NCBI RefSeq assembly: GCF_028309625.1
Contig: NZ_JAQMHR010000001.1
Span: forward strand, 665,039 to 729,038
Reading direction: 5' to 3'
Length of the DNA stretch: 64,000 nucleotides
Source: Trichococcus sp. K1Tr
GTDB lineage: Bacteria; Bacillota; Bacilli; Lactobacillales; Aerococcaceae
The notes beneath the pieces are model-generated. The model made no database searches and was not told the DNA's origin. It worked only from the letters and a program-made list of their open reading frames with translations. Positions within the stretch are counted from its first letter, which is position 1. Each line of letters begins with the position of its first letter. A program made the translations under genes and the position numbers. Positions 1 to 10,172 of the stretch are shown here, piece after piece.

Positions 1-423
1 AAGTATTTTCTTCTCTTCGAAAATGCGTTGGACCGGATATTCGATCACCATATGGTATGAGCGATAGCCGCTCTCTTTTTTATGTGTAACATAATCCCGT
101 TCTATGATGATCTTAAAGTCTTTTCTTGCCCGCAAAAGGCGCACAACTTCGTGTATGTCCTCTACAAATTGGCACATGATCCGCAGGCCGGCAATATCCT
201 GCACGTCTTGTTCCAGCCTGGTCAGGTCAATGTCCCGGACTTCAGCCTTTTCCAATATGCTTTCCTTCGTCTTGACGCGGCCAGTGATGAATTCAATGGG
301 CGCGTGCGCATTCTCATCGCGGTATTGCTTACGGATTCCCTTCAGCTTAACTTTTAATTCCTCCACCGCTTGTTCGTACGGCGCTAAAAATGAATCCCAG
401 TTTTCAACTTCCTTATTTTCCAT
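1..423 (-). CDS. relQ: Small alarmone synthetase RelQ (YjbM), C-terminus cut by window edge
   Basis: The reverse strand is open from an ATG at 423 to the window edge (141 residues seen). It carries a RelA/SpoT nucleotidyltransferase domain: ITGRVKTKESI, QDIAGLRIMCQF and KESGYRSYHMVIEYP match the conserved blocks of monofunctional (p)ppGpp synthetases. There is no HD hydrolase or TGS region, and the N-terminal helix starting MENKEVENWDSF is short, as in RelQ/YjbM. The family makes (p)ppGpp from ATP and GTP or GDP in the cytosol. It lies divergent to the CYTH gene, as yjbM neighbours yjbK in B. subtilis. The missing part should hold the last third of the domain. Confidence 0.88.
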   Translation of the reverse strand, partial: MENKEVENWDSFLAPYEQAVEELKVKLKGIRKQYRDENAHAPIEFITGRVKTKESILEKAEVRDIDLTRLEQDVQDIAGLRIMCQFVEDIHEVVRLLRARKDFKIIIERDYVTHKKESGYRSYHMVIEYPVQRIFEEKKIL

Positions 424-717
424 AGAACGACACCCTATCATATAGTATATGCTACTTTATTTTATCACAATTATTTATGATTCTATACAATTCTTGTCGA
501 AAAGGACCGAATTCATTTTTCATTCAAATATATACGGTACTCTAGGTGCACCAGCGTCTCTAAATAATCAACTCCACATAACTTATGCTACAATAAGAAT
601 AAGATTTCGCATCGCCTGCTGGTCTATACGTTGGTGAACGGACTGTAACGAAGGTTCGAATTTCTGATCAGCAATCCCGACCAAAACGAACCTCATAACC
701 GAAAGGAAGTAATGACG
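424..717. promoter_or_regulatory. Divergent intergenic region, relQ and CYTH promoters
   Basis: No gene is seen in this AT-rich stretch. An extended -10 box TGCTACAAT at 586-594 faces the CYTH gene; its -35 is poor. AGTATA at 444-449 (TATACT on the reverse strand) is a plausible -10 for relQ. The CYTH ribosome site AAAGGAAG is at 702-709. Confidence 0.45.
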
Positions 718-1311
718 ATGAGCCAAAATATTGAAAAAGAATTCAAAAACCTATTGAATAAAGAAGAATACGAAGCGTTGCTTGCTGCCTTCAACCTTGA
801 TGAAACAGATCCTGTCAAACAAACAAACGTCTATTTCGATACACCTGATTATAAACTCAAGGGCCTGAACAGCGGACTGCGCATCCGCATGTATGAAGAT
901 AAAAGTGAAATCACTTTAAAAACGCCGATTCAGGAAAATGAAAAATTGGAAACAAACGACGATCTGCCTCTTGAAGAAGCAAAAGCTTTGGTCGACTCCC
1001 ACAAGATGAAAGCGTCGGGAAATGTGGCCGATAAACTGAAGGAGTTAGGCATAGCTATAGAAGATCTTGTGATCATCGGGCAGCTCTCAACCATCCGCTA
1101 TGAATTTCCCGGGGACAAAGGGACCTACTTCTTGGATAAGAGCTTCTACCAAGATCAAATGGACTACGAATTGGAATTCGAGTCCGAGTCTTTGGAAGAA
1201 GGGGCTCTCGCGTTCCAAAGTTTCCTGAAAATTCACGACATCAAGGTCCGTAAAGCGAAACAGAAAATTGAACGCATGCTGGCCTATCCCAATTCGACGA
1301 CACATCAATAA
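718..1311 (+). CDS. yjbK: CYTH domain protein (YjbK-like triphosphate tunnel metalloenzyme)
   Basis: This protein of about 197 residues has the CYTH signature ExExK near its N-terminus (IEKEFKN), followed by alternating charged strands such as GLRIRMYEDKSEITLK, typical of the triphosphate tunnel fold. Members bind triphosphate compounds with divalent metal; the substrate of the YjbK branch is not settled. An ATG at 712 lies only 2-3 bases from the AAAGGAAG ribosome site, while the ATG at 718 is about 8 bases away, so I start at 718. It sits beside relQ, as yjbK sits near yjbM in B. subtilis. A terminator follows. Confidence 0.85.
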   Translation: MSQNIEKEFKNLLNKEEYEALLAAFNLDETDPVKQTNVYFDTPDYKLKGLNSGLRIRMYEDKSEITLKTPIQENEKLETNDDLPLEEAKALVDSHKMKASGNVADKLKELGIAIEDLVIIGQLSTIRYEFPGDKGTYFLDKSFYQDQMDYELEFESESLEEGALAFQSFLKIHDIKVRKAKQKIERMLAYPNSTTHQ

Positions 1312-1338
1312 TCGGTGACCAACCACTCCTTTACAGTC

Positions 1339-1380
1339 AGACCCATTCTCCGGAAATCCAAGCGGAGAATGGGTCTTTTT
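1339..1380 (+). terminator. Terminator of the CYTH gene
   Basis: A 13-bp perfect stem (AGACCCATTCTCC at 1339-1351 with its complement at 1363-1375) is followed by a T-run. Confidence 0.9.
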
Positions 1381-1475
1381 GCTTCTTTCCTTGCGAGAAA
1401 GCAGACAAAAACGTGAAATCCTTCTGTTTAAATCGGATTCTGAACCATACAAGATAAAAAAATCAGTCGATTTAG

Positions 1476-1504
1476 TTGCAAAATAGTTAATTGTCTCGTA
1501 AAAT
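1476..1504 (+). promoter_or_regulatory. SigmaA-type promoter before candidate RNA / yjbH
   Basis: TTGCAA (1476-1481), a 17-base spacer and TAAAAT (1499-1504) place a start near 1511, about 160 bases before yjbH. A second TTGACA lies at 1510-1515, but its -10 would be poor. Confidence 0.55.
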
Positions 1505-1510
1505 ACACCT

Positions 1511-1629
1511 TGACAATAAAACAAGTGATACTGAACAAGAAAAATGAAGGTCGCAAGGAAGAGCTATGGCCAATCTTCATAAGGCAGCTCTTCGAGAAGC
1601 CTTATTGCTACTTGTTTAGGTTTTTTTTT
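1511..1629 (+). ncRNA. Candidate small RNA or attenuated leader of yjbH
   Basis: The segment of about 119 nt between the promoter and nine T residues (1621-1629) is closed by CTGAACAAG (1531-1539) pairing with CTTGTTTAG (1611-1619), nine pairs including one G-T, one base before the T-run. Inside are three partly exclusive helices: ATGAAG 1544-1549 with 1575-1580, GAAGAGCT 1558-1565 with 1586-1593, and ATAAGGC 1579-1585 with 1599-1605. The last two interleave, so they would be alternatives or a pseudoknot. It matches no family I can name. It could be a free RNA or a leader that terminates before yjbH. Confidence 0.45.
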
Positions 1630-1672
1630 GGTAAACTTAAAGTAAGCAAAATAGGAAAGAGGGAGGGATAAA

Positions 1673-2371
1673 ATGTATAGGTCAAAACAGAATACAACTG
1701 ATTCTATCTCTTCTCCTCAACAAATTTTTGAGCTTTATCTATTTGTGAACCCGATCGGCTACAAATGCTACCGTACGGAACAAGAAGTCCTGAAATTCAT
1801 GAGTTCATTGGATGGACCTAAAGTCCACTTCCGTTTCATAACGTTCCATAATTTCAATACCGTCACTCAGTATATGAAGCGATTAAATTTACCGGAAAAA
1901 GACTTAACCTTACGCAACCAAATATACAGTTCAATCTATGATGCCTCATTGGCATACAAGGCTGCTTTGATGCAAGGCAAAAAACGCGGCCGCAACTTTT
2001 TGCTCCATCTGCAGAAATCACTTGCGGACGGCAAAACCGTCTACTCAAATGAATTACTGGCGGAAGTGGCAGCCAAAGCCAAACTGGATGTCGACATGTT
2101 CTTTGAGGACAAAGAATCGCCTTTCGTAAAAAGCAGCTATGAAGCAGATCAGCATATCGCACAAGAGATGAACATCAAAACGAATCCGTCGCTTGTCATC
2201 TTTGATAATCTGAATTATCAGTACGGCCTTTTGTTGGAGGACAACATCACTGCCGAGGTACTTCATGAAGTGATCAAAGATTGCTCGGTTGCATGCGAAC
2301 GGAAGAGTGCCAACATGAAAAAAACGAATATTACGACAATCGGAAAAAACTACCTACGCATCACACACTGA
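1673..2371 (+). CDS. yjbH: DsbA-fold ClpXP adaptor protein YjbH (SpxH)
   Basis: This 232-residue protein has the thioredoxin/DsbA-like architecture of YjbH. The N-terminal strand FELYLFVNPIGYKC is followed by an all-helical insert and a C-terminal thioredoxin strand with a cis-proline-like KTNPSLVIF near residue 170. In Bacillus and Staphylococcus YjbH binds Spx and delivers it to ClpXP. spxA, mecA, coiA and pepF lie 80 bp to 4.5 kb away on the other strand, in the B. subtilis arrangement. Only one cysteine is present where many relatives have a CxxC pair, so redox activity is doubtful. The ribosome site GGGAGGG precedes the ATG well. A candidate structured RNA lies upstream. Confidence 0.85.
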   Translation: MYRSKQNTTDSISSPQQIFELYLFVNPIGYKCYRTEQEVLKFMSSLDGPKVHFRFITFHNFNTVTQYMKRLNLPEKDLTLRNQIYSSIYDASLAYKAALMQGKKRGRNFLLHLQKSLADGKTVYSNELLAEVAAKAKLDVDMFFEDKESPFVKSSYEADQHIAQEMNIKTNPSLVIFDNLNYQYGLLLEDNITAEVLHEVIKDCSVACERKSANMKKTNITTIGKNYLRITH

Positions 2372-2380
2372 TGCTAAAAA

Positions 2381-2416
2381 GCTTCGTGGTCCATTGAGGA
2401 TCACGAAGCTTTTTTT
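2381..2416. terminator. Bidirectional terminator between yjbH and pepF
   Basis: The stem GCTTCGTGGTCC (2381-2392) pairs with 2398-2409 (one G-T pair). It has a T-run on the right and an A-run on the left, so it can serve both convergent genes. Confidence 0.9.
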
Positions 2417-2451
2417 ATAACGTGCTCATTTATTAAAGGTGCTTTTTTTGA

Positions 2452-4269
2452 TTAAGCTTGTTGTGCTGCGATCAATTGTTCCAGTTCATTCAGACGTTCC
2501 TCGAACACTTTCATAGCATCCTCGATGTAAGCGGACTGGGTCATATCCACGCCTGCTTTTTTCATCACTTCAATCGGATAGTCGCTGTTTCCTGCTTTCA
2601 GATAGGAAAGGTACTTCTCCAGCGCGCCCTCTTCACCCTCCACGATGCGTTTTGCCAATGCCGTTGCAGCCGAAAAGCCAGTAGCGTATTGGTAAACGTA
2701 ATAATTATAGTAGAAATGCGGGATGCGGGTCCATTCGATGCCGATCTCAGGGTCCTTTTCGACGGTCGGACCATAATATTTGGCATTCAGTTCTGCATAA
2801 TAGGAAGTCATGAAATCTTGCGTCAACGGAACACCTGCCAAGGCTTGCTGATGGATGTAGTGCTCAAATTCAGCAAATTGGGTTTGACGGAAGATCGTCC
2901 CCTTAAAGCCATCCAGGTAATGATTCAAAATATAGATGCGGACTTTGGGATCGGTCTGTGTCTTCAGCAAGTAATCAGTCAGAATGTTTTCGTTCGTCGT
3001 CGAAGCGATTTCGGCCAGAAAGATCGAATAATCTCCGTACACATAAGGCTGATTCTTTCTCGTCAGATAGCTGTGCACACTATGACCCAATTCATGGACC
3101 AAGGTATACAGTTGATTCAATGAATCTTGCCAATTCATCAGGATATACGGATTCGTGTCATAGGCGCCGGAAGAATAAGCTCCGCTGCGTTTGCCTTCAT
3201 TCTCAAGCCAGTCGATCCAGCGGTTGCCGAATGCTTCCTGGAGGATAGCCAGATAATCTTCTCCCAGTGGCTGAAGTCCTTTCAAGGTTTCTTCCGTCGC
3301 AGCCTCGATGCTGTATTTGATCGGCGCTTCCCCTGTCAACGGCGTATACATATCGTACATATGCAACTCTTCGACACCCAACAACTCCTTGCGCAAGTCC
3401 ACATAGCGATGCAACAAAGGCAGGTGCTCATTGACTACCTGGAGCAACGTATCATAAACCGCTTCCGGAATGTGATTGTTTGCCAACGCCGCTGCACGGG
3501 CGGATTCATATTTATGCACTTTGGCTTTGTAATTGTGCGCCTTCACGTTCGTGGACAAAGTGGTCGCAAACGTATTTTTCAGCCCCTCATACGTTTGGTA
3601 GAGCGCCTTGAAGGCCCCTTCGCGCACTTCCCGATCCGGACTTTCCATCAACTGCCCATACAAACCGTGAGTCAGTTGGACATCTTGGCCCTCCTCGTTC
3701 TTGACTGTCGGGAAGGTGATGTCTGCGTTATTGAGAACCGAGAAAGTTTTGCTTGGCGCAGCAAAAATTTCCCCAGCCCCCGCCAACAGCTCTTCTTCTC
3801 TGGCGGACAGGACATGCTCACGAGCAGAGGTTAGGCTATCCAACAGATGCGCATACGGCTGTAACTGCTCGTTTTCTGCCAAGTATTTCTCCAGCTCGTC
3901 CTCCGGAATCTCCAATATTTCCGGTTCGAACCAAGAAGTCGCTTCACTGACGCTCGTCAAGATCGATATGGCTTTGTCGTGCAGATTTTGGTAAAGGTTA
4001 TCTGCGGTATCCTGATCATTCTTCAGATGGGAGTAAACATAGACCCGTTCCAATTTCTGGTTGATCTTGAGGACTTCTTCAATCCCTTTCAGCAAAGATT
4101 GACTGCTTGAGCCGATGGATCCTTGCAAGGCCTTCACGAACGGCACTGCACCCGCTAATTCGTCCAACGCTTTCTCGAAAGCTTCATCTGTCGCAAAGAT
4201 CGCTGTCAAATCCCATGTGGAAGTCTCCGGGACATCCGCTCTCTTCAGTCGTTTTTGTGTGTTTGTCAT
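2452..4269 (-). CDS. pepF: Oligoendopeptidase F, M3 family zinc peptidase
   Basis: This 605-residue protein has the usual PepF length. The gluzincin motif HELGH (in TLVHELGHSVHSYL, about residue 385) holds the two zinc histidines and catalytic glutamate; the downstream EIASTTNE supplies the third ligand. The N-terminal helical half and the KYYGPTVEKDPEIGIEW region are typical of the family, which hydrolyses 7-17 residue oligopeptides in the cytosol. It follows coiA by about 80 bp on the same strand, as in B. subtilis coiA-pepF. The ribosome site GAGGGGG is placed well before the ATG at 4269. Confidence 0.95.
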   Translation of the reverse strand: MTNTQKRLKRADVPETSTWDLTAIFATDEAFEKALDELAGAVPFVKALQGSIGSSSQSLLKGIEEVLKINQKLERVYVYSHLKNDQDTADNLYQNLHDKAISILTSVSEATSWFEPEILEIPEDELEKYLAENEQLQPYAHLLDSLTSAREHVLSAREEELLAGAGEIFAAPSKTFSVLNNADITFPTVKNEEGQDVQLTHGLYGQLMESPDREVREGAFKALYQTYEGLKNTFATTLSTNVKAHNYKAKVHKYESARAAALANNHIPEAVYDTLLQVVNEHLPLLHRYVDLRKELLGVEELHMYDMYTPLTGEAPIKYSIEAATEETLKGLQPLGEDYLAILQEAFGNRWIDWLENEGKRSGAYSSGAYDTNPYILMNWQDSLNQLYTLVHELGHSVHSYLTRKNQPYVYGDYSIFLAEIASTTNENILTDYLLKTQTDPKVRIYILNHYLDGFKGTIFRQTQFAEFEHYIHQQALAGVPLTQDFMTSYYAELNAKYYGPTVEKDPEIGIEWTRIPHFYYNYYVYQYATGFSAATALAKRIVEGEEGALEKYLSYLKAGNSDYPIEVMKKAGVDMTQSAYIEDAMKVFEERLNELEQLIAAQQA

Positions 4270-4351
4270 GCGGTTTCCCCCTCTAATTTCTCAATAGTAT
4301 AATTTTATCATACCTTGGGACCGAAAGGATACTGGCAAGAATATACAGGTT

Positions 4352-5518
4352 CTAACCCAAGCAAGAATGATGAATATCCGATTTTCCTTCCAAAGGCGCG
4401 GAAAGCAGGACCCATTCTTCCCTACCGATAGCTGCGGCATGCCCATCCTCGACCAGACGCATCATGAATTGGAGCAACGGTTCCCATAGATTCGCCTCAT
4501 CAACTTCCTTCGACGTCCTTATCCGGATCAAGTTCATGCTTATGGATTTTGACAGCCAACCAAGCAGCTGCTTTTTTGTGAGCGGCTTTGCCGTTTCCGG
4601 ATCGCTAAAATCCCGGATAAGATAGTACCGCCAGATGTAGGCCGGTGTGCGGATGCCTAATGTTCGGCAAGGCAATTCGAACAGGAATGCCGGCAAATGA
4701 TAAAGGTCCTTCCGATCGAGATAGACCGCCAACAGAAATTTCCGGTGCTCCGGGTCGGTGCGGTACCGCAACAGATTGATATCCTTCGCCTGCATATGTT
4801 TGCGGTCAACGGTTCTCCCGGCAGAAGGCGGCAGCAAATCGTCGCAACCGGGTAAGCAACCTTTTCTGTAAAGACTTTCTAAAGTAGCAACTTTAAGGTC
4901 ATCCACCGGAATCGCCGTCTTCACAAAATGAAACCGGTCATCACTGCCCAACTTGAGGTGGTGATGGATGGCCATTTCTTCCGTCTGGGTATCCAGAATA
5001 CCGATCCAACTTCCAAGTGCGACGGAATGCTTCAAGAATTGATAGATGGACTGCGTCATTTTCATGCCACCCGGTTGATAGTTCATCCCGCAAATCCACC
5101 ATACTTCGTAGCCGAATCGTTGGTATCCCTGTGTCCGCGCCAACAAATCGGCAGGAGAAATCGGACTGCATTGGTACTCCACGGCGATTTTCTTTCCATC
5201 CGCAAGAACAAGCAGGAGATCCGGACGCTGCTGCAATTCCGGCAGCCAACACTCCAACATGACTTCAAAGCCTTCACTCTTGAACTTCTCAAAAAGCAAC
5301 TGCTTCCCTTTCAGGTGGGGAAGCGTTTCGCCTTCCGAAAAAACGGCGCAATCCGAATGTTGGTGGTGGGCAAAATGAGCGATCATGATGTTTCCTTTTT
5401 TCAGCACCAACTTTCCCTTGCAGGCCGGGCAATAATATTCTTCACCATTCTTGTCTTTTTCTTTTGAGGCTTGGTAAGCCTGAACCAATTCCCCATTAGC
5501 ATTTCTAGCGATCAGCAT
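4352..5518 (-). CDS. coiA: Competence protein CoiA
   Basis: CoiA family protein of about 388 residues. The N-terminal region has a C-P-x-C pair (YYCPACKGKL), HFAHH and a later SDC, a probable zinc site. The following nuclease-like core has D-x-x-x and AVEYQCSPIS, the E-x-Q pattern of restriction-endonuclease folds. In streptococci and Bacillus CoiA promotes recombination of transforming DNA. An ATG at 5548 is possible, but AAAGGGCGG lies 8 bases before the ATG at 5518 and homologues start MxxARxxxGxLV, so I use 5518. It sits between mecA and pepF. The internal sequence is intact. Confidence 0.9.
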   Translation of the reverse strand: MLIARNANGELVQAYQASKEKDKNGEEYYCPACKGKLVLKKGNIMIAHFAHHQHSDCAVFSEGETLPHLKGKQLLFEKFKSEGFEVMLECWLPELQQRPDLLLVLADGKKIAVEYQCSPISPADLLARTQGYQRFGYEVWWICGMNYQPGGMKMTQSIYQFLKHSVALGSWIGILDTQTEEMAIHHHLKLGSDDRFHFVKTAIPVDDLKVATLESLYRKGCLPGCDDLLPPSAGRTVDRKHMQAKDINLLRYRTDPEHRKFLLAVYLDRKDLYHLPAFLFELPCRTLGIRTPAYIWRYYLIRDFSDPETAKPLTKKQLLGWLSKSISMNLIRIRTSKEVDEANLWEPLLQFMMRLVEDGHAAAIGREEWVLLSAPLEGKSDIHHSCLG

Positions 5519-5565
5519 AAGCAACCGCCCTTTCTGTCTCTTTCCCATAATATCCGCGAATGGAC

Positions 5566-5597
5566 AAGAAAAAATCCGACCCTTTTCGGGGTCGGAT
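5566..5597 (-). terminator. Terminator of mecA
   Basis: The nine-pair stem ATCCGACCC (5574-5582) with 5589-5597 is followed on the reverse strand by TTTTTT. Confidence 0.9.
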
Positions 5598-5605
5598 CAG
5601 ATTAA

Positions 5606-6265
5606 TTATTTAAAGTAGTGTCTGGCTGATTCCAATGCGTTGTCTTGGATGACCAACTTACCGTATTCGCCCAATATCTCAACAGCTATATCAGATTCCT
5701 CCGCAAACTCCAAGGCCTTCAAAATTTCATTGTCGATATTCGTTTCCGTCATCTCATCTATGAAGTAGACAACCGTCAAATAATATTGATTATCATAATA
5801 GTAAAGTGAAGATACGCCACTCTCCAAAAACATCCGTTTCGCCAGCTCCAAGAAGTCATCAAAACTCTGGAATTTAAATACGACTTCCAAAGGTGCCATA
5901 TCATCTTCTTCAGATTCAGCATCCGTTTTATCGCGTGCGTTGAAACTCTTTGTCTGTTTTTTGATGTAATCCACTACATGCTCCAATTGATTGGAGCCAT
6001 TCGCCATGTCGAAGTCGTCTTCATTATTCATCCCTTTACTGATGAACAACTCTAACCCATTCCCATTAGGCAGCACTTGGAAAGTAATTGCATCTGATTC
6101 ATGAAATTGATTATCAACATCGACTTCCTCGAGGATGCTGTAAAAAAAGCTCTCGATTTGCTTTTGATTTCCTAATAAATCCAGAAAAGTGATGCCTCTT
6201 TCCTCTAAATCAGAATTCTCAATCAAAACGCGAATTGTGTTTTCGTTGATGTTTTCCATTTCCAT
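5606..6265 (-). CDS. mecA: ClpC adaptor protein MecA
   Basis: This protein of about 219 residues begins MEMENINENTIRVLIEN, the near-invariant MecA N-terminal domain that binds substrates such as ComK. An acidic linker (about residues 95-125) joins it to a C-terminal ClpC-binding domain (FKFQSFDDFLELAKR). MecA targets proteins to ClpCP. GGGGTG lies 7 bases before the ATG at 6265 and 4 bases before another at 6268; homologues favour the downstream one. It is flanked by coiA and spxA as in B. subtilis, and it ends in its own terminator. Confidence 0.95.
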   Translation of the reverse strand: MEMENINENTIRVLIENSDLEERGITFLDLLGNQKQIESFFYSILEEVDVDNQFHESDAITFQVLPNGNGLELFISKGMNNEDDFDMANGSNQLEHVVDYIKKQTKSFNARDKTDAESEEDDMAPLEVVFKFQSFDDFLELAKRMFLESGVSSLYYYDNQYYLTVVYFIDEMTETNIDNEILKALEFAEESDIAVEILGEYGKLVIQDNALESARHYFK

Positions 6266-6420
6266 CATGCTTCACCCCACTTTTCTTTCCCTATTTTTCT
6301 TATACCCATTGTAAATCAAATCGCAAAAATGTAAAGACAAAAGCACAAAATCTTTCAACTTCTCATTTGTTTTCTCATCTGAGCGTTGCTTTCCTGTCAA
6401 AATGCTAAAGTTTAGTGGTC

Positions 6421-6460
6421 AAAAAAGACAAGTACAGCCGTTTGTCCGGTGCACTTGTCT
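6421..6460 (-). terminator. Terminator of spxA
   Basis: AGACAAGT (6426-6433) pairs with 6453-6460; the reverse strand continues into TTTTTT. Confidence 0.85.
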
Positions 6461-6486
6461 GCCATATGCTGTTTAATTGCTTTTGA

Positions 6487-6885
6487 CTAGAAGTTTGCCA
6501 ATCTTTGCGCTTTTTGTAATTCCAACGCGCGGACTTCCCTCGGCAAGAAACGACGGATTTCGTCTTCGTTGTATCCCACTTGCAAACGTTTCTCGTCCAG
6601 AATGATTGGACGACGCAATAGGCCGGGATTATCCTCGATCAAAGTGAATAATGTATTTAAAGGTAATTCGTCTAAGTCGATGTTCAGTTCTTGGAATGCT
6701 TTGGATCGAGTTGAAATAATTTCCTCAGTGCCTTCTTCAGTCATTTTCAGGATGCTTTTGATTTCAATTTCTGTCAAAGGTTCGGAGAATATATTCCTTT
6801 CAGTATAAGGGATGTTATTGTCTTCTAGCCATGCACGTGCCTTACGACATGAGGTACAACTTGGGGAAGTATATAATGTTACCAT
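6487..6885 (-). CDS. spxA: Transcriptional regulator Spx
   Basis: This 132-residue protein is an ArsC-like regulator that binds the RNA polymerase alpha C-terminal domain. The redox switch CTSC sits at residues 10-13 ([16 protein letters not shown]), and [16 protein letters not shown] is the conserved family block. Spx redirects transcription under thiol stress and is degraded by ClpXP with YjbH, whose gene is 4 kb away. The C-terminus ends in [13 protein letters not shown], which may be recognised by ClpX. AAAGGAGAG precedes the ATG. It is monocistronic, with its own terminator. Confidence 0.96.
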   Translation of the reverse strand: MVTLYTSPSCTSCRKARAWLEDNNIPYTERNIFSEPLTEIEIKSILKMTEEGTEEIISTRSKAFQELNIDLDELPLNTLFTLIEDNPGLLRRPIILDEKRLQVGYNEDEIRRFLPREVRALELQKAQRLANF

Positions 6886-8267
<1,382 letters not shown>

Positions 8268-8310
8268 ACTATAAAAGCTGAACGAGTTGGTTTAGCCCTA
8301 AATATGTAAA

Positions 8311-8345
8311 AGAGAAGCTCCGCTAATTGCGGGGCTTCTCTTTCT
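8311..8345. terminator. Bidirectional terminator between trpS and lplA
   Basis: AGAGAAGCTCCGC (8311-8323) pairs with 8329-8341 (one G-T). A T-rich tail follows on both strands. Confidence 0.85.
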
Positions 8346-8348
8346 TTA

Positions 8349-9356
8349 TCAGTACAATTCTTCAAGCAATTCTTCCGCTGTCACATTGCCAAAATATTTT
8401 TTGATGTCAAGTTCATTCAATTTAGCCAGGATATCCTCTTTGGCATATTTGACGCCGATAAAAGCATCCTCAACATCTTTGATTTCTCCCAGTCCAAAGA
8501 AATCTCCAAAAACCTTCAGCTGTTGGATATGGCCATCCTCCACGTTCATGCGGACTTCAATGGACCCGATCGGAAAACGATGATGTTTTTGGATCTCGAA
8601 TTTAGGTGATTTACCGTAATTCCAATCCCAGTTGCCGAAGTACTCCTCGCGGATTTCATATACGCGTTTCCAATCTTCCTCGGTCAAATGGTACTCTTTT
8701 ACTTCTTCACGCGTTTCGACATCAAAAATCGACAACAACATCAAATCTCGGAATTCTTCCGTAGTCAGGTTTTGATAAGCCTCATCAATAAAAGGTTTGA
8801 TGTTGGTCACGCGGCTGCGGATCGACTTGATGCCTTTCGATTCGATTTTCTCTTTGCGTGGTTTCAATGCGCCGGTTACGGCATCCAGATCAGAGTCGAA
8901 TAGGATCGTCCCATGGGCGGTCATTCTTCCGTTTGTCGCATACATGGCATTCCCCGAGAATTTTTTCTCTCCGATTACCAAATCGTTTCTGCCTTTTAAT
9001 TCAGCTTCTTTGACGCCTACGCTGTGCAAAAAGGAAATGACCGGCTTTGTGAATTTTCCGAAATCGCGGAATGAATCACCGTCATCCTTCGTGATGAAGC
9101 AGAAAGAGAAGTTCCCCAGATCGTGGTACACTGCGCCGCCACCGGACATGCGGCGGACGATGTGTATCTTATTCGCTTCGACATAATCCGCATTGATTTC
9201 TTCGATCGTATTCTGATTGCGGCCGATGATGATCGACGGCTCATTGATATAGAACAATAGGATTGGCTCGTCCAAGATTTTTTCCTTCAATAAAAATGTC
9301 TCCAAGGCAATGTTTACGCTGGGATCCAACTGTCCTTGATTATCCACAAAATACAT
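8349..9356 (-). CDS. lplA: Lipoate-protein ligase A
   Basis: This 335-residue protein has the ligase core RRMSGGGAVYHDLGN (about residues 68-82), the IIGRNQN block and a C-terminal accessory domain (from about residue 245) that separates LplA from plain LipM/LipL transferases. It activates free lipoate with ATP and attaches it to lipoyl domains of dehydrogenase complexes or GcvH. It starts with the ATG of MYFVDNQGQLDPS. The next gene on this strand upstream is the MBL hydrolase, 75 bp away. No dehydrogenase genes are in the window. Confidence 0.92.
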   Translation of the reverse strand: MYFVDNQGQLDPSVNIALETFLLKEKILDEPILLFYINEPSIIIGRNQNTIEEINADYVEANKIHIVRRMSGGGAVYHDLGNFSFCFITKDDGDSFRDFGKFTKPVISFLHSVGVKEAELKGRNDLVIGEKKFSGNAMYATNGRMTAHGTILFDSDLDAVTGALKPRKEKIESKGIKSIRSRVTNIKPFIDEAYQNLTTEEFRDLMLLSIFDVETREEVKEYHLTEEDWKRVYEIREEYFGNWDWNYGKSPKFEIQKHHRFPIGSIEVRMNVEDGHIQQLKVFGDFFGLGEIKDVEDAFIGVKYAKEDILAKLNELDIKKYFGNVTAEELLEELY

Positions 9357-9431
9357 AAGTTATTCCTCTCCCATTCTTCATTCGATTTGTTTTTTCGTAC
9401 TGTTTCGCTTCGTTCTGGTTGATGGACGCGA

Positions 9432-10172
9432 TCAGATTGTGATGATCCGGTCCTTTTCGGCAAGCGTGACGGACACGGACGGTGCAGTCTCTTTCGCTTG
9501 ATCCAGCAGCACCGATAGCTCGCCTTTTTGAGGCAAATGCGTCAGGATCAGCTGTTTGACTGCCGCTTCTTCAGCTATCGCTCCGACTTCGCCTGCAGTC
9601 ATATGCGCATGGTGACGCTCATTGCCATTGAACAAGTTCGCATCAGCCAAGAACAGGTCAGCCGCCTTCACAAAAGGCACAAATGCCGCCAAATAGGCTG
9701 AATCCGCACCGAATACAAAGACTTTCCCTGTGGCGATCTCTTCGATCCGCAATGCATAGCACGGAACCGGATGGATGGTTTTTAAAAATTGGATCCGGAA
9801 TGGCCCCAATTCCAACGTTTCCTCTGGCGCATAGGCAATCCCTTCACTCACTCCCGTCATCTCCAACAAGCGGAAGAATTCCGATTCAGTATGACCATAG
9901 ATCGGCAGTATTCTTTTTGACTTGCCTGCTGCAGGCTCTTTCAGCTGAAAAGTATATTGCAGGACACCCAAGTCCGCAATATGGTCCGCGTGATAGTGCG
10001 TCAGGATGACCGCATCCAAATCCAACGGGTCCAGATGATGCTCCAGCGACAACAAAGCATTGCTGCCTACGTCGATCAATAGTCTGAAATCATCGGATGT
10101 CAGCAAATAAGCTGTCGTACCGACATCTTTTGTGGGGTAGCCGCCCATGCAGCCCAAAATAGTCAATTCCAT
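9432..10172 (-). CDS. MBL-fold metallohydrolase (RNase Z-like)
   Basis: This protein of about 246 residues has the HxHxDH zinc motif (LTHYHADHIADL, near residue 58), the GADSAY aspartate, HHAHMTAGEVG and the late histidine in LILTHLPQ. That combination places it with small RNase Z/arylsulfatase-like beta-lactamase folds. The substrate is unknown. GGAGG lies about 7 bases before the ATG at 10172; an earlier ATG at 10205 lacks a ribosome site. ATTATA at 10322-10327 is an extended -10 on the reverse strand, giving a leader of about 140 bases. Confidence 0.85.
   Translation of the reverse strand: MELTILGCMGGYPTKDVGTTAYLLTSDDFRLLIDVGSNALLSLEHHLDPLDLDAVILTHYHADHIADLGVLQYTFQLKEPAAGKSKRILPIYGHTESEFFRLLEMTGVSEGIAYAPEETLELGPFRIQFLKTIHPVPCYALRIEEIATGKVFVFGADSAYLAAFVPFVKAADLFLADANLFNGNERHHAHMTAGEVGAIAEEAAVKQLILTHLPQKGELSVLLDQAKETAPSVSVTLAEKDRIITI

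Noticed and set aside
1550..1600. Signal recognition particle RNA
   Set aside because: A GGTC...GGAAG resemblance is present, but the conserved tetraloop and symmetric loop of the SRP RNA apical helix cannot be formed.
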